From the NCBI GenBank assembly GCA_019828545.1, contig JACVRA010000138.1:124001-188000 (forward strand): DNA of 64,000 bases, in the 5' to 3' direction. A program made the translations under genes and the position numbers. Of the stretch, positions 1 through 9,423 are shown piece after piece; position 1 is the stretch's first letter; every line of letters starts with the position of its first letter. This DNA is from Paracamarosporium sp. OC-R06-R3. Lineage: Eukaryota > Ascomycota > Dothideomycetes > Pleosporales > Didymosphaeriaceae. The notes under the pieces were generated by a model. That model had not been told where the DNA came from and ran no database searches. It saw only the letters and a list, made by a program, of their open reading frames with translations.

Positions 1-214
1 TCGTGTTGTGGATGTGTGCCATGTGTGTTGCGCCCGTGGTGAATACATCTGTTTTTTTGGTCTTGTACTGTGGAGTTGGGATTAATCGACAGGGGCCGTC
101 AGCCCACTGTTTGAAGGGTGCTGATGTTGTCATGGTGAAGGGCGCGCGCGAGAGGATGAAAGCAGTGAGCAGTACTGGGAGTGCGAAGAAGAAGGCGCTT
201 TTGAAGCCAGGCAT
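1..214 (-). CDS. N-terminal part of a membrane-anchored or secreted hypothetical protein, cut by the window edge
   Basis: An ATG at 214-212 opens a frame of 71 codons that runs off the left edge without a stop. It starts MPGFKSAFFFALPVLLTAF, a short basic start followed by about 14 hydrophobic residues, so it looks like a signal peptide or signal anchor. After it comes SAPFKQWADGPCRLIPTP and then a polar stretch. I do not recognise the family from this piece. No stop and no clear splice donor is visible in the part shown. The hydrophobic start and the clean frame make a real gene more likely than chance, but the frame is short. Confidence 0.45.
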   Translation of the reverse strand, partial: MPGFKSAFFFALPVLLTAFILSRAPFTMTTSAPFKQWADGPCRLIPTPQYKTKKTDVFTTGATHMAHIHNT

Positions 215-1600
215 TGTCTGGAAGGTCTTGGGGAGCCATCGTGAGATATACGGACGATGTGGTGCTTTTGGACAATTAGATTGGGGGGCTGCACGAGGGT
301 GGTGTGATTGGTGTCGGTGGGCTGACCATTGCACAACACGATAACGTCCGAGCTCTGATTGGATGCGAAGTGCGCGGGGCGGAACACGCTGCATCCGTGA
401 CGGTGTACGACTCTGCTCGCTCGCCCAATAACATATCATCGTCAGCTCATCTAGATTCGTGACCTGTATCAGAATTCCAAATTGCCGGTGAGATCAGCTT
501 GGTAAGCCAATCACTGTACGATTTCCTTCTGTAATGCACTACAAACCATTCATCAGGCAGAGAATTTACTCACGTCGTAGGCGTTCATCCAATGTAGTGA
601 CATATATACTATTCAAACCATGGAAATTATCTTGGGCGAGCTTCAACGTGCGCGACTTTGAAAGGTTAAACGGATGCTCCTGATTAGCCTATTCCTATGA
701 GATTCACATTCATTTGGACAAAAAAAAAGGCGAATGGATGGCTACGGCTTTTCCTGTCGTCATCATCACCCGTTTAGCGATGAAGAAGAGAGGCCTTCTA
801 CCGCGCCAGTCTGAAGAGACGGCGTTGTTGTCTTCCAATCAAGATATACCAGATGATAAGGCAGCTCGTTGGGCTCTGTCACAAGCTGCGCCGACACCGA
901 TATATCATAACCCACAAGTGAAATGTGATCAAAATTTCTCTTTCCCTTTGGAGAATTAAGTGCCTCAATCGCCAAGGCCTCCTTACCTCGAAATCCGAAC
1001 ATGGTAGTGTTTAAACCCTGCCAAATTTTGACGCTGACGATCCCCACCGACATCACTGAAGGGTCTCGTTTCACGTCATCGCCCACTTGAATAACTAGCA
1101 CAAAGTGCTCGAAGTCAGGATTGCTCTCGTAGTTCTACGGAACAAATTCAACGTGCATGTAACGCTCAGATGCCATCTCGAGAAGAAACTGGTTCGCGGG
1201 TATGTCCCAGCTGGCCCTGGGATGCACCGCTCGAATGTGCCAGAACCTTCATCCCATTTTTTTCCACGGCTTCCAACGCAGACGCACTGCATAGCGCTCC
1301 CATAGAGCAAGTTTTCGGGCCAGCGGTTCAGGGAGGTTATGAAGAATGCATGCCGGCTCGCTGAATGGTGTGGTAACGGACTGTTTTTGGAACGCTCTTA
1401 ACCGTTCCGGAGTATCGTGAAGGCGGACAAAAAGCCCTGGGCCTATTTCTGAAGAAGAATGTGTTTACATTTGCCTCCTCTGCCCCGAAAGGAAGAATCT
1501 CGATACTTGAGTTTCAAGAGGTAGTGGTGACGGTATCCCGGCACTGCACCCTGGTATTGGAGTTCCGCATTCGGGAAAAGACACCTCGATTTGTGAGAGA
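215..1600. other. Gene-free stretch with one decayed repeat copy
   Basis: I see no supported gene here. The short open frames have no recognisable motif and no splice pattern. It holds one copy of a 67-bp repeat (517-583) whose partner lies at 5607-5673. The part near 214 is presumably the promoter of the truncated minus-strand gene. Confidence 0.6.
517..583 (+). repeat. Decayed dispersed repeat, copy A
   Basis: Aligned without gaps to 5607-5673, 45 of 67 bases match and 18 of the 22 differences are transitions. The shared core is CTTCTGTAATGC. A same-strand pair with mainly transition differences is what a RIP-mutated repeat looks like. The parent element is unknown. Confidence 0.5.
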
Positions 1601-1618
1601 ATATTGAGCGCTCAATCT

Positions 1619-2130
1619 GTTATCACTGCCAGCCTGAGTTGAAAAGTTGCTGACGACATCCCTGACGGGATTCGTGAGCAGTTGCTGCTAGAAGAGCGTC
1701 AACGGCAGGAGCGGCAAGCTAAAAGCTGCAGCACAACATCCACACCAAACTACTTCCCCCCAATTATCATTACTAACGTCTTACCTCAATCCCACCAGTC
1801 ACCCTCAGTGAATACCATAGATACAACACCAGTACCTGTGTTACGCGCTTCAAGCAATGCTTATCTTGAAATCCCAGGCTCGCGAGATCGAGCTGTGCGA
1901 CTGTATAGCGAGTAGCAGCAATCGAAATTTGATGACGATATGCTCAAGGAAGAGTTTCGTAGAGCGGGTGAAGTTGCGTTGCAAGATGGACTGGATTTAG
2001 AGCAGGTACATGAGGACCAAGACCCTACCTTCTTTATTGGGAATGGCATTAAGAGAGGAGTTGCCCGACGGTTTATCAGCGATATTGAAAGCTAGGCAAA
2101 GCGGTACAAGCCGTCTTGTGATGATGATAT
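1619..2130 (+). pseudogene. Dead copy of a multi-copy fungal gene of unknown function
   Basis: One reading frame carries a coherent protein remnant interrupted by stops at 1640-1642 (TGA), 1913-1915 (TAG) and 2093-2095 (TAG). Pieces in order are VADDIPDGIREQLLLEERQ, a Thr/Pro/Gln-rich linker, LEIPGSRDRAVRLYSE, then DGLDLEQVHEDQDPTFF and GVARRFISDIES. The last two stops sit where related proteins, as I remember them, have Trp (SE-W-QQS and ES-W-AKR), so each is explained by one G-to-A change in TGG. The pattern 'LDLEQ..DQDP.FFI..G...G.ARRF..DIE.W' recalls a repeated hypothetical gene of Dothideomycetes; that link is from memory. No function is assigned. The sequence beyond 2130 is decayed further. 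Confidence 0.6.
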
Positions 2131-2465
2131 GTAAGTTACTTGGGTACATTGCCGACGAAATTATCGATACATCTGGAGCATTCCTAAGATAATCGAGAGC
2201 TTTGCTTTTCGCCTGGTGTTTGAGTCGAGAGTCCGACTTTCGAGGCGTGTAACATACCCTCGCGTTCGCAGATAGAGAAACAGAAACTCCTCCTAAGTAC
2301 TCGCCTAAGCCCGGCATCCCGTTGGTGGTGGTATCGCTTCTAGCATTGTCGGCCGACTTTGTTCTTGCAACTGGCAACGCATCTAAACCAGTCGCGCTTC
2401 TAGGTAACTTTCTCTTAAGACCAGGTATGGCATCTAATTTCCACCGATTCCCGTCAAGCTTGAAC

Positions 2466-4226
2466 TTATAGATGAGGCAAATAGTTGCTCCACTTTGGAA
2501 TCTCGTAAATATCCTCCGGTGCCCATCTCAAGGAGATAAACGCCTCCACAACGAGGAATATCCTCGCAGCTATAAACAGCGGTGAAATGATACTTACACT
2601 CGCCCATTTGAAAGTCGGATTATTTAGGAAGCGGTGTACCAGATCCTCAAACGCCCTGATATACCGCGACGTTAAGTCGAATAGGACGATTATGGTGCCG
2701 GTTACGCCCATGACTAGAGCGCACGAAATCCAGAGCCATCGCTCGATCTGGGTGGGGAAGTAGTGATTCCAAGCCGACAGGAGGAGACCACCGTACGCAG
2801 CTCCCACGAAGGCAGCCAAGGACTTGATTATGTTGCTATGTATGTTCACACCCCCCAAGTAGCCCAAGCCTGAAAAGTTAGGAATGTGGTCGGCAATGTA
2901 GACGAGTTCGTCCACCCAGGTGCCGAGTGAAGAGGTGGTGAAAAAATGGTCTTTGTACTCTGGCCGTCTCTCGCATTGTGCCCAAAGATCATCAATGATT
3001 AAGTTAGCCTGCCTCCAGCGCCTAATGGCTTCGTCTGTCAACAAGTCGTGCTTGATGCAGTCCTTCATAGCTCGCCGGCAGTAGACGTTGGAATGCTGTA
3101 ACCCATGGGCCGGATTTTGGAGCTCCAAGAAAATAGCATGTTCGTTGGCTATATGGAAGGACCGGTCATGGATCGCGTTGCTAACATTGTAAACAGAGGC
3201 TTTTCCGTCTGCCGCTATCTCAGAGAGCTTCTTCGGGTCTTGAGTGTCAATCGATCCGACCGAAAAATGCGACATTTCGAGTATCTCTGGTCTCTCCGTC
3301 TTGGCTTTCTCCATGTTCGCTGCAACGGGCATGCGCGGCGAGGATAGCGCTTCTGACGAGTTTCTTAGTTCAGGTGGCAGGTATGACATGCACCGTATCT
3401 CACTGATGAAGTCATTGTCGTTCCAGCAGATAGGGCTGCACATGTACATAAGTGAGATGAATTTGTCCTGCCATTCGCTATGAAGAATCACCACCGAGTT
3501 CTTGATTTCTAACGGTTTGCTCCACCATAGCGCGTACAGCGAGAATGCGCAAAGGACGTGGCCAATGGTATAGATCTCCGGTAACGTGACCGGTAATTTT
3601 TGTTCCACCCGTGCGAGCGTCTGGAGGATGAACCACCCAGCCTGGAGGACGACCACAGATATGGCGAATGGGTCAGCCTTGCTCTGGTTGCGGATATCTT
3701 CCTCTTCTGGAACATCGGGCAACCGGCCGAGGAAGGACATCAGGCGCACACCCTCGGCAGTCAAACACAGCTGTGGCCCGCCAGCAATGCAGCTTTCGTC
3801 AGTTTGGATACTCAAGCCCCCCATGACGGCGAACCAGCATTGGATAATGCTCCATTCGCGGAGTTGTGTTTCTTCGTTCCAGCCTGGGTTGATGTTTCCT
3901 CGCTTTCGGTAGGAGACATCTTTCCGTATCTCGCGGTGCAGCCAAGCCACGGTGAGATACTGCGCAAAGGCGGTGGAGACAACTAATTCGGGCGCAAAGA
4001 GGCCGAGCAGAATCCATCGCAAATGCCTCGCGTTTCGCTCTCTTAGTCCCGAGCCCTTGTTCGGCACATTGAAATACAAGGGCCAGATGGCCAAGGTCAA
4101 GATGCAGGACATGATCAAGTCCCAAGTGCCGCGAAAGGTGGGGGATGGATGCCACCCGTTTAACGGTACATCAGACGACGCCGTCCTGTGGGCAAAAAGG
4201 AATATAGTTAAGAGTGGCAGAAACAT
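2466..4226 (-). CDS. Polytopic integral membrane protein, fungal family of unknown function
   Basis: The frame is open from a GTG at 4556, but I choose the ATG at 4226 (586 aa): it begins MFLPLLTIFLFAHR, a signal-peptide-like segment, followed by the family-like GWHPSPTFRGTWDLIMSC. The residues before it are Ser/Pro-rich and look untranslated. About seven or eight hydrophobic segments follow: LIMSCILTLAIWPLYF, the WILLGLFAPELVVSTAF segment, VVLQAGWFILQTLARV, a HVLCAFSLYALWW segment ending in WWSKP, and three near the C-terminus. The middle (about residues 290-440) is hydrophilic. Proteins with GWHP...GTW near the start and WFI.Q...R......T..E.......C....YA.WW.KP in the middle are common in filamentous ascomycetes and have no established role. 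No intron is needed. Confidence is high for the gene, none for a function. Confidence 0.75.
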   Translation of the reverse strand: MFLPLLTIFLFAHRTASSDVPLNGWHPSPTFRGTWDLIMSCILTLAIWPLYFNVPNKGSGLRERNARHLRWILLGLFAPELVVSTAFAQYLTVAWLHREIRKDVSYRKRGNINPGWNEETQLREWSIIQCWFAVMGGLSIQTDESCIAGGPQLCLTAEGVRLMSFLGRLPDVPEEEDIRNQSKADPFAISVVVLQAGWFILQTLARVEQKLPVTLPEIYTIGHVLCAFSLYALWWSKPLEIKNSVVILHSEWQDKFISLMYMCSPICWNDNDFISEIRCMSYLPPELRNSSEALSSPRMPVAANMEKAKTERPEILEMSHFSVGSIDTQDPKKLSEIAADGKASVYNVSNAIHDRSFHIANEHAIFLELQNPAHGLQHSNVYCRRAMKDCIKHDLLTDEAIRRWRQANLIIDDLWAQCERRPEYKDHFFTTSSLGTWVDELVYIADHIPNFSGLGYLGGVNIHSNIIKSLAAFVGAAYGGLLLSAWNHYFPTQIERWLWISCALVMGVTGTIIVLFDLTSRYIRAFEDLVHRFLNNPTFKWASVSIISPLFIAARIFLVVEAFISLRWAPEDIYEIPKWSNYLPHL

Positions 4227-5235
4227 GATGGAATGAGAGTACTGGAAATAAGTAGATAAAGAATTGGCGGAGAGGTATTGTGAAGAAGGCTTGGAGCTCC
4301 GAGGCAGGAAGATTCCCAGCTGGAGCGCTCGAGGGCTCAGCTCATGCAAGCCACAGATGCGCAGCAGGGGTGGCGGCAAAACGGTGTGATTCGTTGACCG
4401 CCTCGAAGCTGAAGTGCGAAGGCTGCTTGCGTATTTTTCTGATGTGACGTTTTCGAGAAGTGTGCAGTGTTGCCTTGTCGGCTGGACCGGACAGGGGTGG
4501 TTTGCTGAAGAGGGGAGAAACGACGTCGACGAATTGATAGATAGCACCATAGTCACGACGGGTTTCTTTGTCAGAAACTAGTTAATATATAAGAGCTCGA
4601 TAGCCACAAATAATAGACATTAATTATGACCCTATACATTTGCGGGGAAAAAAAGGGAAGATCGTAAAGGCAGATCTGTTTCGTTACACTGTGTGTTTTG
4701 CAATGAGAGGTTTGACGCTAGAGTGTGGAGTATCATAAGAATGTACAGAAATGATTCCGGTAACTTAGTTTGAACTGCTCTCTAGATACATTTACTTCAT
4801 AATACACCCTTCAGCAGATGTCGAAAGATTTAGTTGGATTAAGAAGCATACTACCGCATAATCATGAGTCCTCTACAGTGATGCCAGCATGACTAAAGTG
4901 TCCTCTTGCACTCTGTTCCTTTGCACCCACGACGGCGAGGCACCATTCTAGAAATACAAATAATTCCAATAGAATTCACCGTAAATCACCTTGCTTTATG
5001 CATTGACTTTCCTCCATACATTTTACTGTCTATCTTTACACACAGTGTGAGACATTGACAGCACAGCTCCAGGCCCAGTTTAGCTTAGGCCGGCCCTCCT
5101 ACTATCTAGCCGACTTGAAGTGCCATTCGGTCTCGGCTTGCTCGCTGCTGTCGTGGGATATAGTACGTCAGTATATTTTACGTGTAGTTGAAATCTAGAG
5201 TTGTAGGATCGCGTGGGTACGAGCCCTCGCGGGGC

Positions 5236-5323
5236 AATACGAAGGAGCTCGTTTTTGATTACTCAATCACAGCGCTGAGTCCACTCAGGCTGAACAATCA
5301 ATAAAAACGAGCTCCTTCGTATT
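5236..5323. repeat. Perfect 21-bp inverted repeat around a 46-nt centre
   Basis: The left arm at 5236-5256 starts AATACGAAGGAGCTCG and ends in five more bases ending TTTTT; the right arm at 5303-5323 is its exact reverse complement. The centre is 46 nt. The arms hold the palindrome GAGCTC. The whole is 88 bp. It could be a miniature inverted-repeat element or a transcript hairpin. I see no obvious target-site duplication. Confidence 0.8.
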
Positions 5324-5606
5324 CAGAGTAGATGATCAGCTTTCGATCTACCGCATCGCCTTCTCGCCGGACGGCCAGAGAATCCAGATGATATCTCTCC
5401 ACCGCCGGGTCTGATCACTATTCTAGCCATTTCACACATCGAAGAATCCTTGTGGACTACAGTGGAGAAGAGGATAGTATGTTAAAACCGGCACATTCTG
5501 AGGCTTCCTCCAGACTATCGGAAATGCACTTCGGCGGTGGACAAGCATATATTGTATCTATGTGGATTTTCCGTTACGCACGGATAGACGTTACATTTCC
5601 AACATG

Positions 5607-5673
5607 CACGATGCCCTTCTGTAATGCTCCGCAAATCATCAACCAGACAGAGAGCTCATACGTATTATAAGCG
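5607..5673 (+). repeat. Decayed dispersed repeat, copy B
   Basis: Partner of 517-583 on the same strand, 45 of 67 bases identical without gaps, with 18 transitions and 4 transversions among the differences. It lies in the 3' flank of the aspartic protease gene. Confidence 0.5.
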
Positions 5674-5942
5674 TAGAGGTTCTTCGTTCCATAACAGAGT
5701 GAACGTAGATGAAGAGTTGTTTCAGTACTCATAAACACAGGACAGGAACACACCGCAGCGGTAAATATTGGACAACAATCTCAGATTGTATCTTATTAGC
5801 AACCATGTGCTATTCATTTCATCAATCATGTACACCTCCAACATCCATCAATCGAGCTAGTTCATCGTTGCCTCCCACAATAACAGGACTATACATTAAG
5901 AAATCCTAGCCTAGAATATCGTCCTCGAACCAGAGACACAGC

Positions 5943-7377
5943 TTACAATCCCGGCTGGTCGGCGAAACCGATCCTCGGGGTCGTGCTCTGCTCGTGCACA
6001 ACGTACTTGCTCTTCAGGAAGATATCGCCGAAGATGCTGAAGCCAATGCCATCGTTTGTCTGGATGCCACCGTAGCATGTGGAGCTGCCAGTCTCTACAG
6101 GGGCGTAGTTGATGTATTTACCAGGGACGCGCTGCTTGACGCCGCTGAGCGTAAGGCTGAAGTCCGGAAGCGTGGAGGAGCATGGGAAGACGTAGCCGCC
6201 GTAGGTTGCACTGTTGGTGGCGCCGGTGACCTTGGCGTAGTAGGCCTTGACGACTGCGGTGGGGAGGTAGAGGAGCGTGGTGCCAGTGTCGGCAATACCG
6301 TTGATGGTGGACTTGACCTCGGTGGCGGTGCCGACGGTGTAGCCGGTGAAGCTGAACTGCCACCAGCCCTGAGAAGTGTCGACGTTGACGTAGGTGATGG
6401 TGCCCGTGTACTTGGTGCTGTCAAGGAAACCGAAATCGTAGGTACCTGCGGCATGGTACTTCAAGGTAACAGCGAACAGGGGCTTCGGGAGGGAGCTGCG
6501 GACGGTGTCGAAGAAGGTCTTCTGCGGTGTGGGGCGAACAGTGTTGAGCGTGGAGAAAGACAGGCCGAGCAGACCATCTGTGTCCTTGTCTGATGAGAAT
6601 GCAGAAGAGACCGATGTAGCAGCCTCGACAGCCTGAGAGGTTGCGGTTACACCACCCACAACAACTTTGTCGGCGTAGACCTTGCCGGCAGCGCCAGAGC
6701 CATCACCGTAGGAGATCTTCCAGGTGGCTCCGCTGATTTGCTTAGACGAATCAACTTGGTAGTAGTCGTGTCCACTCAGTTGCGAGGAGGCTTGCAGCGA
6801 GGAAAAGACCCATCTAAACCCGTTAGCTCGTATTCGAGAGAGTTGCCAAGTATCACGCAATGCAGTGAAGCTGATATTTGGAGGAATCTATTTCCCCAGA
6901 AGATGTTTTTCACGTTTCGGAAAAACGTCGCGGCTGAATTCATGCATCTCGCCGGGTCTTATTGCGGGAACATCGCCAAGAACTAAAAAAACAAGCTCGA
7001 TTGAAATATATCACTTACAGATCACCAGATCCAGTGTCGAAGTCAAGCTGGACAGTCTTCGGGTTGGTTGACCCAATAGTAACAGGAGAGAGGTACAGCG
7101 AGTCGTACTCGTCTCCAGGAACTGCGGGAGCAGAGCCGTTGTCTGCAAGAGCAGTGAGGACCTCATCGCTAGGACCGATCTTGGCAGCCTTCAAGAGGCT
7201 CTCAGGCACAGGCTTGCCGAACTTGCGGAGCATCTTCACGGTGGCCTGGGGACCGTTCTTGGCGAAGATCTTGCGCTGGACTTGCTGGACGGAGAAGCCC
7301 TTGCGGTGATCGACGGGAGTGGCGAGGACGGTCGCCGTGAGGGCGAGAGCCGCCGTGAGGGAGGCGAAGGACGGCAT
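5943..7377 (-). CDS. Secreted pepsin-type aspartic protease (family A1, aspergillopepsin-like)
   Basis: Two exons: 7377-7019 and 6813-5943, joined across a 205-nt intron (donor GTAAGTG, acceptor TTTAG) in the codon for Leu120; 409 aa, usual for the family. A signal peptide ([19 protein letters not shown]) is followed by a propeptide to about residue 85. The first catalytic motif is [15 protein letters not shown], with Asp114; the second is [11 protein letters not shown], with Asp295. The flap Tyr is in [10 protein letters not shown] (Tyr155). One likely disulfide joins the Cys in VFPCSST and STCYGG. Such enzymes are secreted as zymogens, self-activate at acid pH and digest external protein; that is family knowledge. 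A TATA-like box lies 120 bp upstream of the ATG. The intron splits the first active-site segment between DTGSGDL and W, so an unspliced frame reading from 6860 would lack the first Asp. Confidence 0.93.
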
Positions 7378-7496
7378 TGTAGAGGGTCCGGTACAAGTGC
7401 TAGTCTACGCAAAAGGGCAGAAAGAAGGGAAGGAGGTCCTCAGGAAGATGAGCCTGCGGTGAGGATGATCTTGTGGATTGCGCGGAACCACGCATC

Positions 7497-7503
7497 TCTT
7501 TAT
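7497..7503 (-). promoter_or_regulatory. TATA-like box of the aspartic protease gene
   Basis: The minus strand reads TATAAAG about 120 bp upstream of the protease ATG (7377), a usual place in fungal genes that are strongly induced. It is a sequence match only. Confidence 0.4.
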
Positions 7504-9423
7504 ACTTCCTCCTACCGTTTGTCTCACATATGGATTGCATGGGGGTATAGCCTGCCTGCCCTATGATGTGGCGGTGATCCTGGTCATTTGGTAGACGCCC
7601 AGGTGAGCGGGGCTCGCCTTTGCTCATCAAACGACATGAGCACCTCATCCAACGGCGAAGCCTTTCTTGGCAGGTACAGTAGCTCAGGTAGACATACGTG
7701 ATCTTCAGCGTCAACTAACCTTCCGGTTTGAGATCGACGGTCCGGGCGGATCCTGCAGCTTATCCAGGCCACTACCATTGCAGCTCCGATCAGTATAGCA
7801 AATAACCCGGTATTAGACCCTAAAGGTAGTTCCCCTCGTGCCACGACTATGCATTGTGGGCGTACAGCCTCGGCAATTGGTCGCTGATGGGATTGAAGGG
7901 TTCTACGAGCGTCTGCTCAGCACGGTCCGAACCATGTTTCATTATCTCAAGTGGTCGCCGTCATGAGAAGCCACAGCAAACTTGCGAAACCATTGGCGAA
8001 TATGCTAAATGAACGGGTGAAGTGTGGACTATAGACTGCGAGCGATCAGCGTTAGCGGAGCACACTGGAGGGAATGACGATGTCGCAAGAAACAAACGTG
8101 CCCCGCCAGTCAAAAGGACGAAGCTTGCAAACAAGCAATATCCCTTGTACCTTGGCAAATGCAAGATTCCTTGCCCCAGCTGCTGGACGGTGGAAAGGCT
8201 TGGCGATAAGTCATTGTTGCGATAGCAGATTGGCCGACGGGTGAAAGTGGTTTCAAGTGTTGCGGTTAGACTGGCCGCTCCCCCAGGCCGGCGGCGAAGA
8301 CGCGCCGAGAAACGGCATCTTGCCCCTGTAGAGCATTTCTATCCCTTCTTTCACTTCCATCATGACTCTGAGAAATCGATCATGGGATGGCGATATGCCT
8401 TTCCATCACGCAAGGTAACACCCGAACGGTGCGATCAAACACGACGGTGGAGTGGCGAAGTAAAGTTGTGGCGGCAGAGCTTTCCAAGCATCCCCGCCAA
8501 TCGCTCGAAGGATATAGATTGCCCCGTGTCGCCGATCACATATTAAACCTGGTAGATGCGTTTCCACGAAAACGGGGTGATAAGGGAAGTTGGGTGTCGT
8601 TAAAGAAAGGTTTAACACGAGCACGCGAGTAGCACCACGGGCACTAGCCCGCATCGACAGCTGTACATTACGCCGTCGCACAACAAGCCGCCAGTGACTT
8701 TTGCCAGCTGCCTTGCAAAGCGTAGTCGCGTATGTCGTACATTAAACAATTCGCCAACCAAGACAAGCCAAAGCGTGAAGTATCGGATATCTTGTAGCCA
8801 TCCTCCGACCTGCCCCTTTCGGACGAAGCCACTGTTGTAGATCTGTCACGCCCACCCCCCACATGCATCTCGAGCAACGCTATCCCGGTCCTTGGACCGC
8901 GGCATGCAAATATACTTGGGAATTTGAGAGATAGGAGGGTACCAAGCACTGTGACCAAGACTTCTTTGCACGCAGAAGCTTTCCCTGTGAAGCTTATCAC
9001 CACGAATCTTTGGGTACCTGCAGCGCTGGGTGTCCATTCTTGAAGCGGCGCATCTTTGTTAAGGCAATTGCCTTTTTTGTACGACTACTATTGGCAGCTA
9101 TGGAGAGTAAATGACGGGGTAAGCGGTTCTGCTTAGCTTGTCTCGGCTCGCAAGATTCTTGAAGACTACCAATCGCCCTATAGGGTTGGCAGCATGTGAT
9201 AGCGCGTCACTGTCTTAGACAATGCCGTGATGTCAACGTCGGCTGCGCCGTGGGCGAGGCTTTCCTGGTGTGGGTGAAGGGCGAAGCCCGGCGTAGCACC
9301 GAATAGCCTTCCTCATGCGGATACCTTCGCCGGTACTGGTACCGCCGCGGTCTTTTGGGGGAGAACCCCTGTAAGTATGCTAAGCACCGGACGGAAACTC
9401 CGCAAGCAATGAAAGTCTAGGCT
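7504..9423. other. Intergenic region without a recognisable gene
   Basis: About 1.9 kb between the protease promoter and the 3' end of the DBP6 gene. Frames of 60-110 codons occur on both strands but none has a motif, signal peptide plus cysteine pattern, or splice structure that I can support. I see no long repeat. Confidence 0.5.

Larger units (their letters stand above)
4560..5942. other. Intergenic region with inverted repeat and decayed repeat copy B
   Basis: No supported gene in about 1.4 kb. It includes the promoter side of the membrane-protein gene and the 3' flank of the protease gene. Between them lie a weak tRNA-like hairpin (about 5160-5235), a perfect 21-bp inverted repeat (5236-5323) and repeat copy B (5607-5673), so this stretch looks like a landing site of small or decayed elements. 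Confidence 0.6.

Noticed and set aside
4227..4556. N-terminal extension of the polytopic membrane protein
   Set aside because: The frame is open, but the 110 extra residues are Ser/Pro-rich without conservation marks; the ATG at 4226 directly precedes a hydrophobic start and the GWHP motif.
5994..6593. 199-codon plus-strand frame opposite the aspartic protease
   Set aside because: Antisense shadow of a GC-rich coding exon; no motif, and the protease on the other strand has its catalytic and flap motifs intact.
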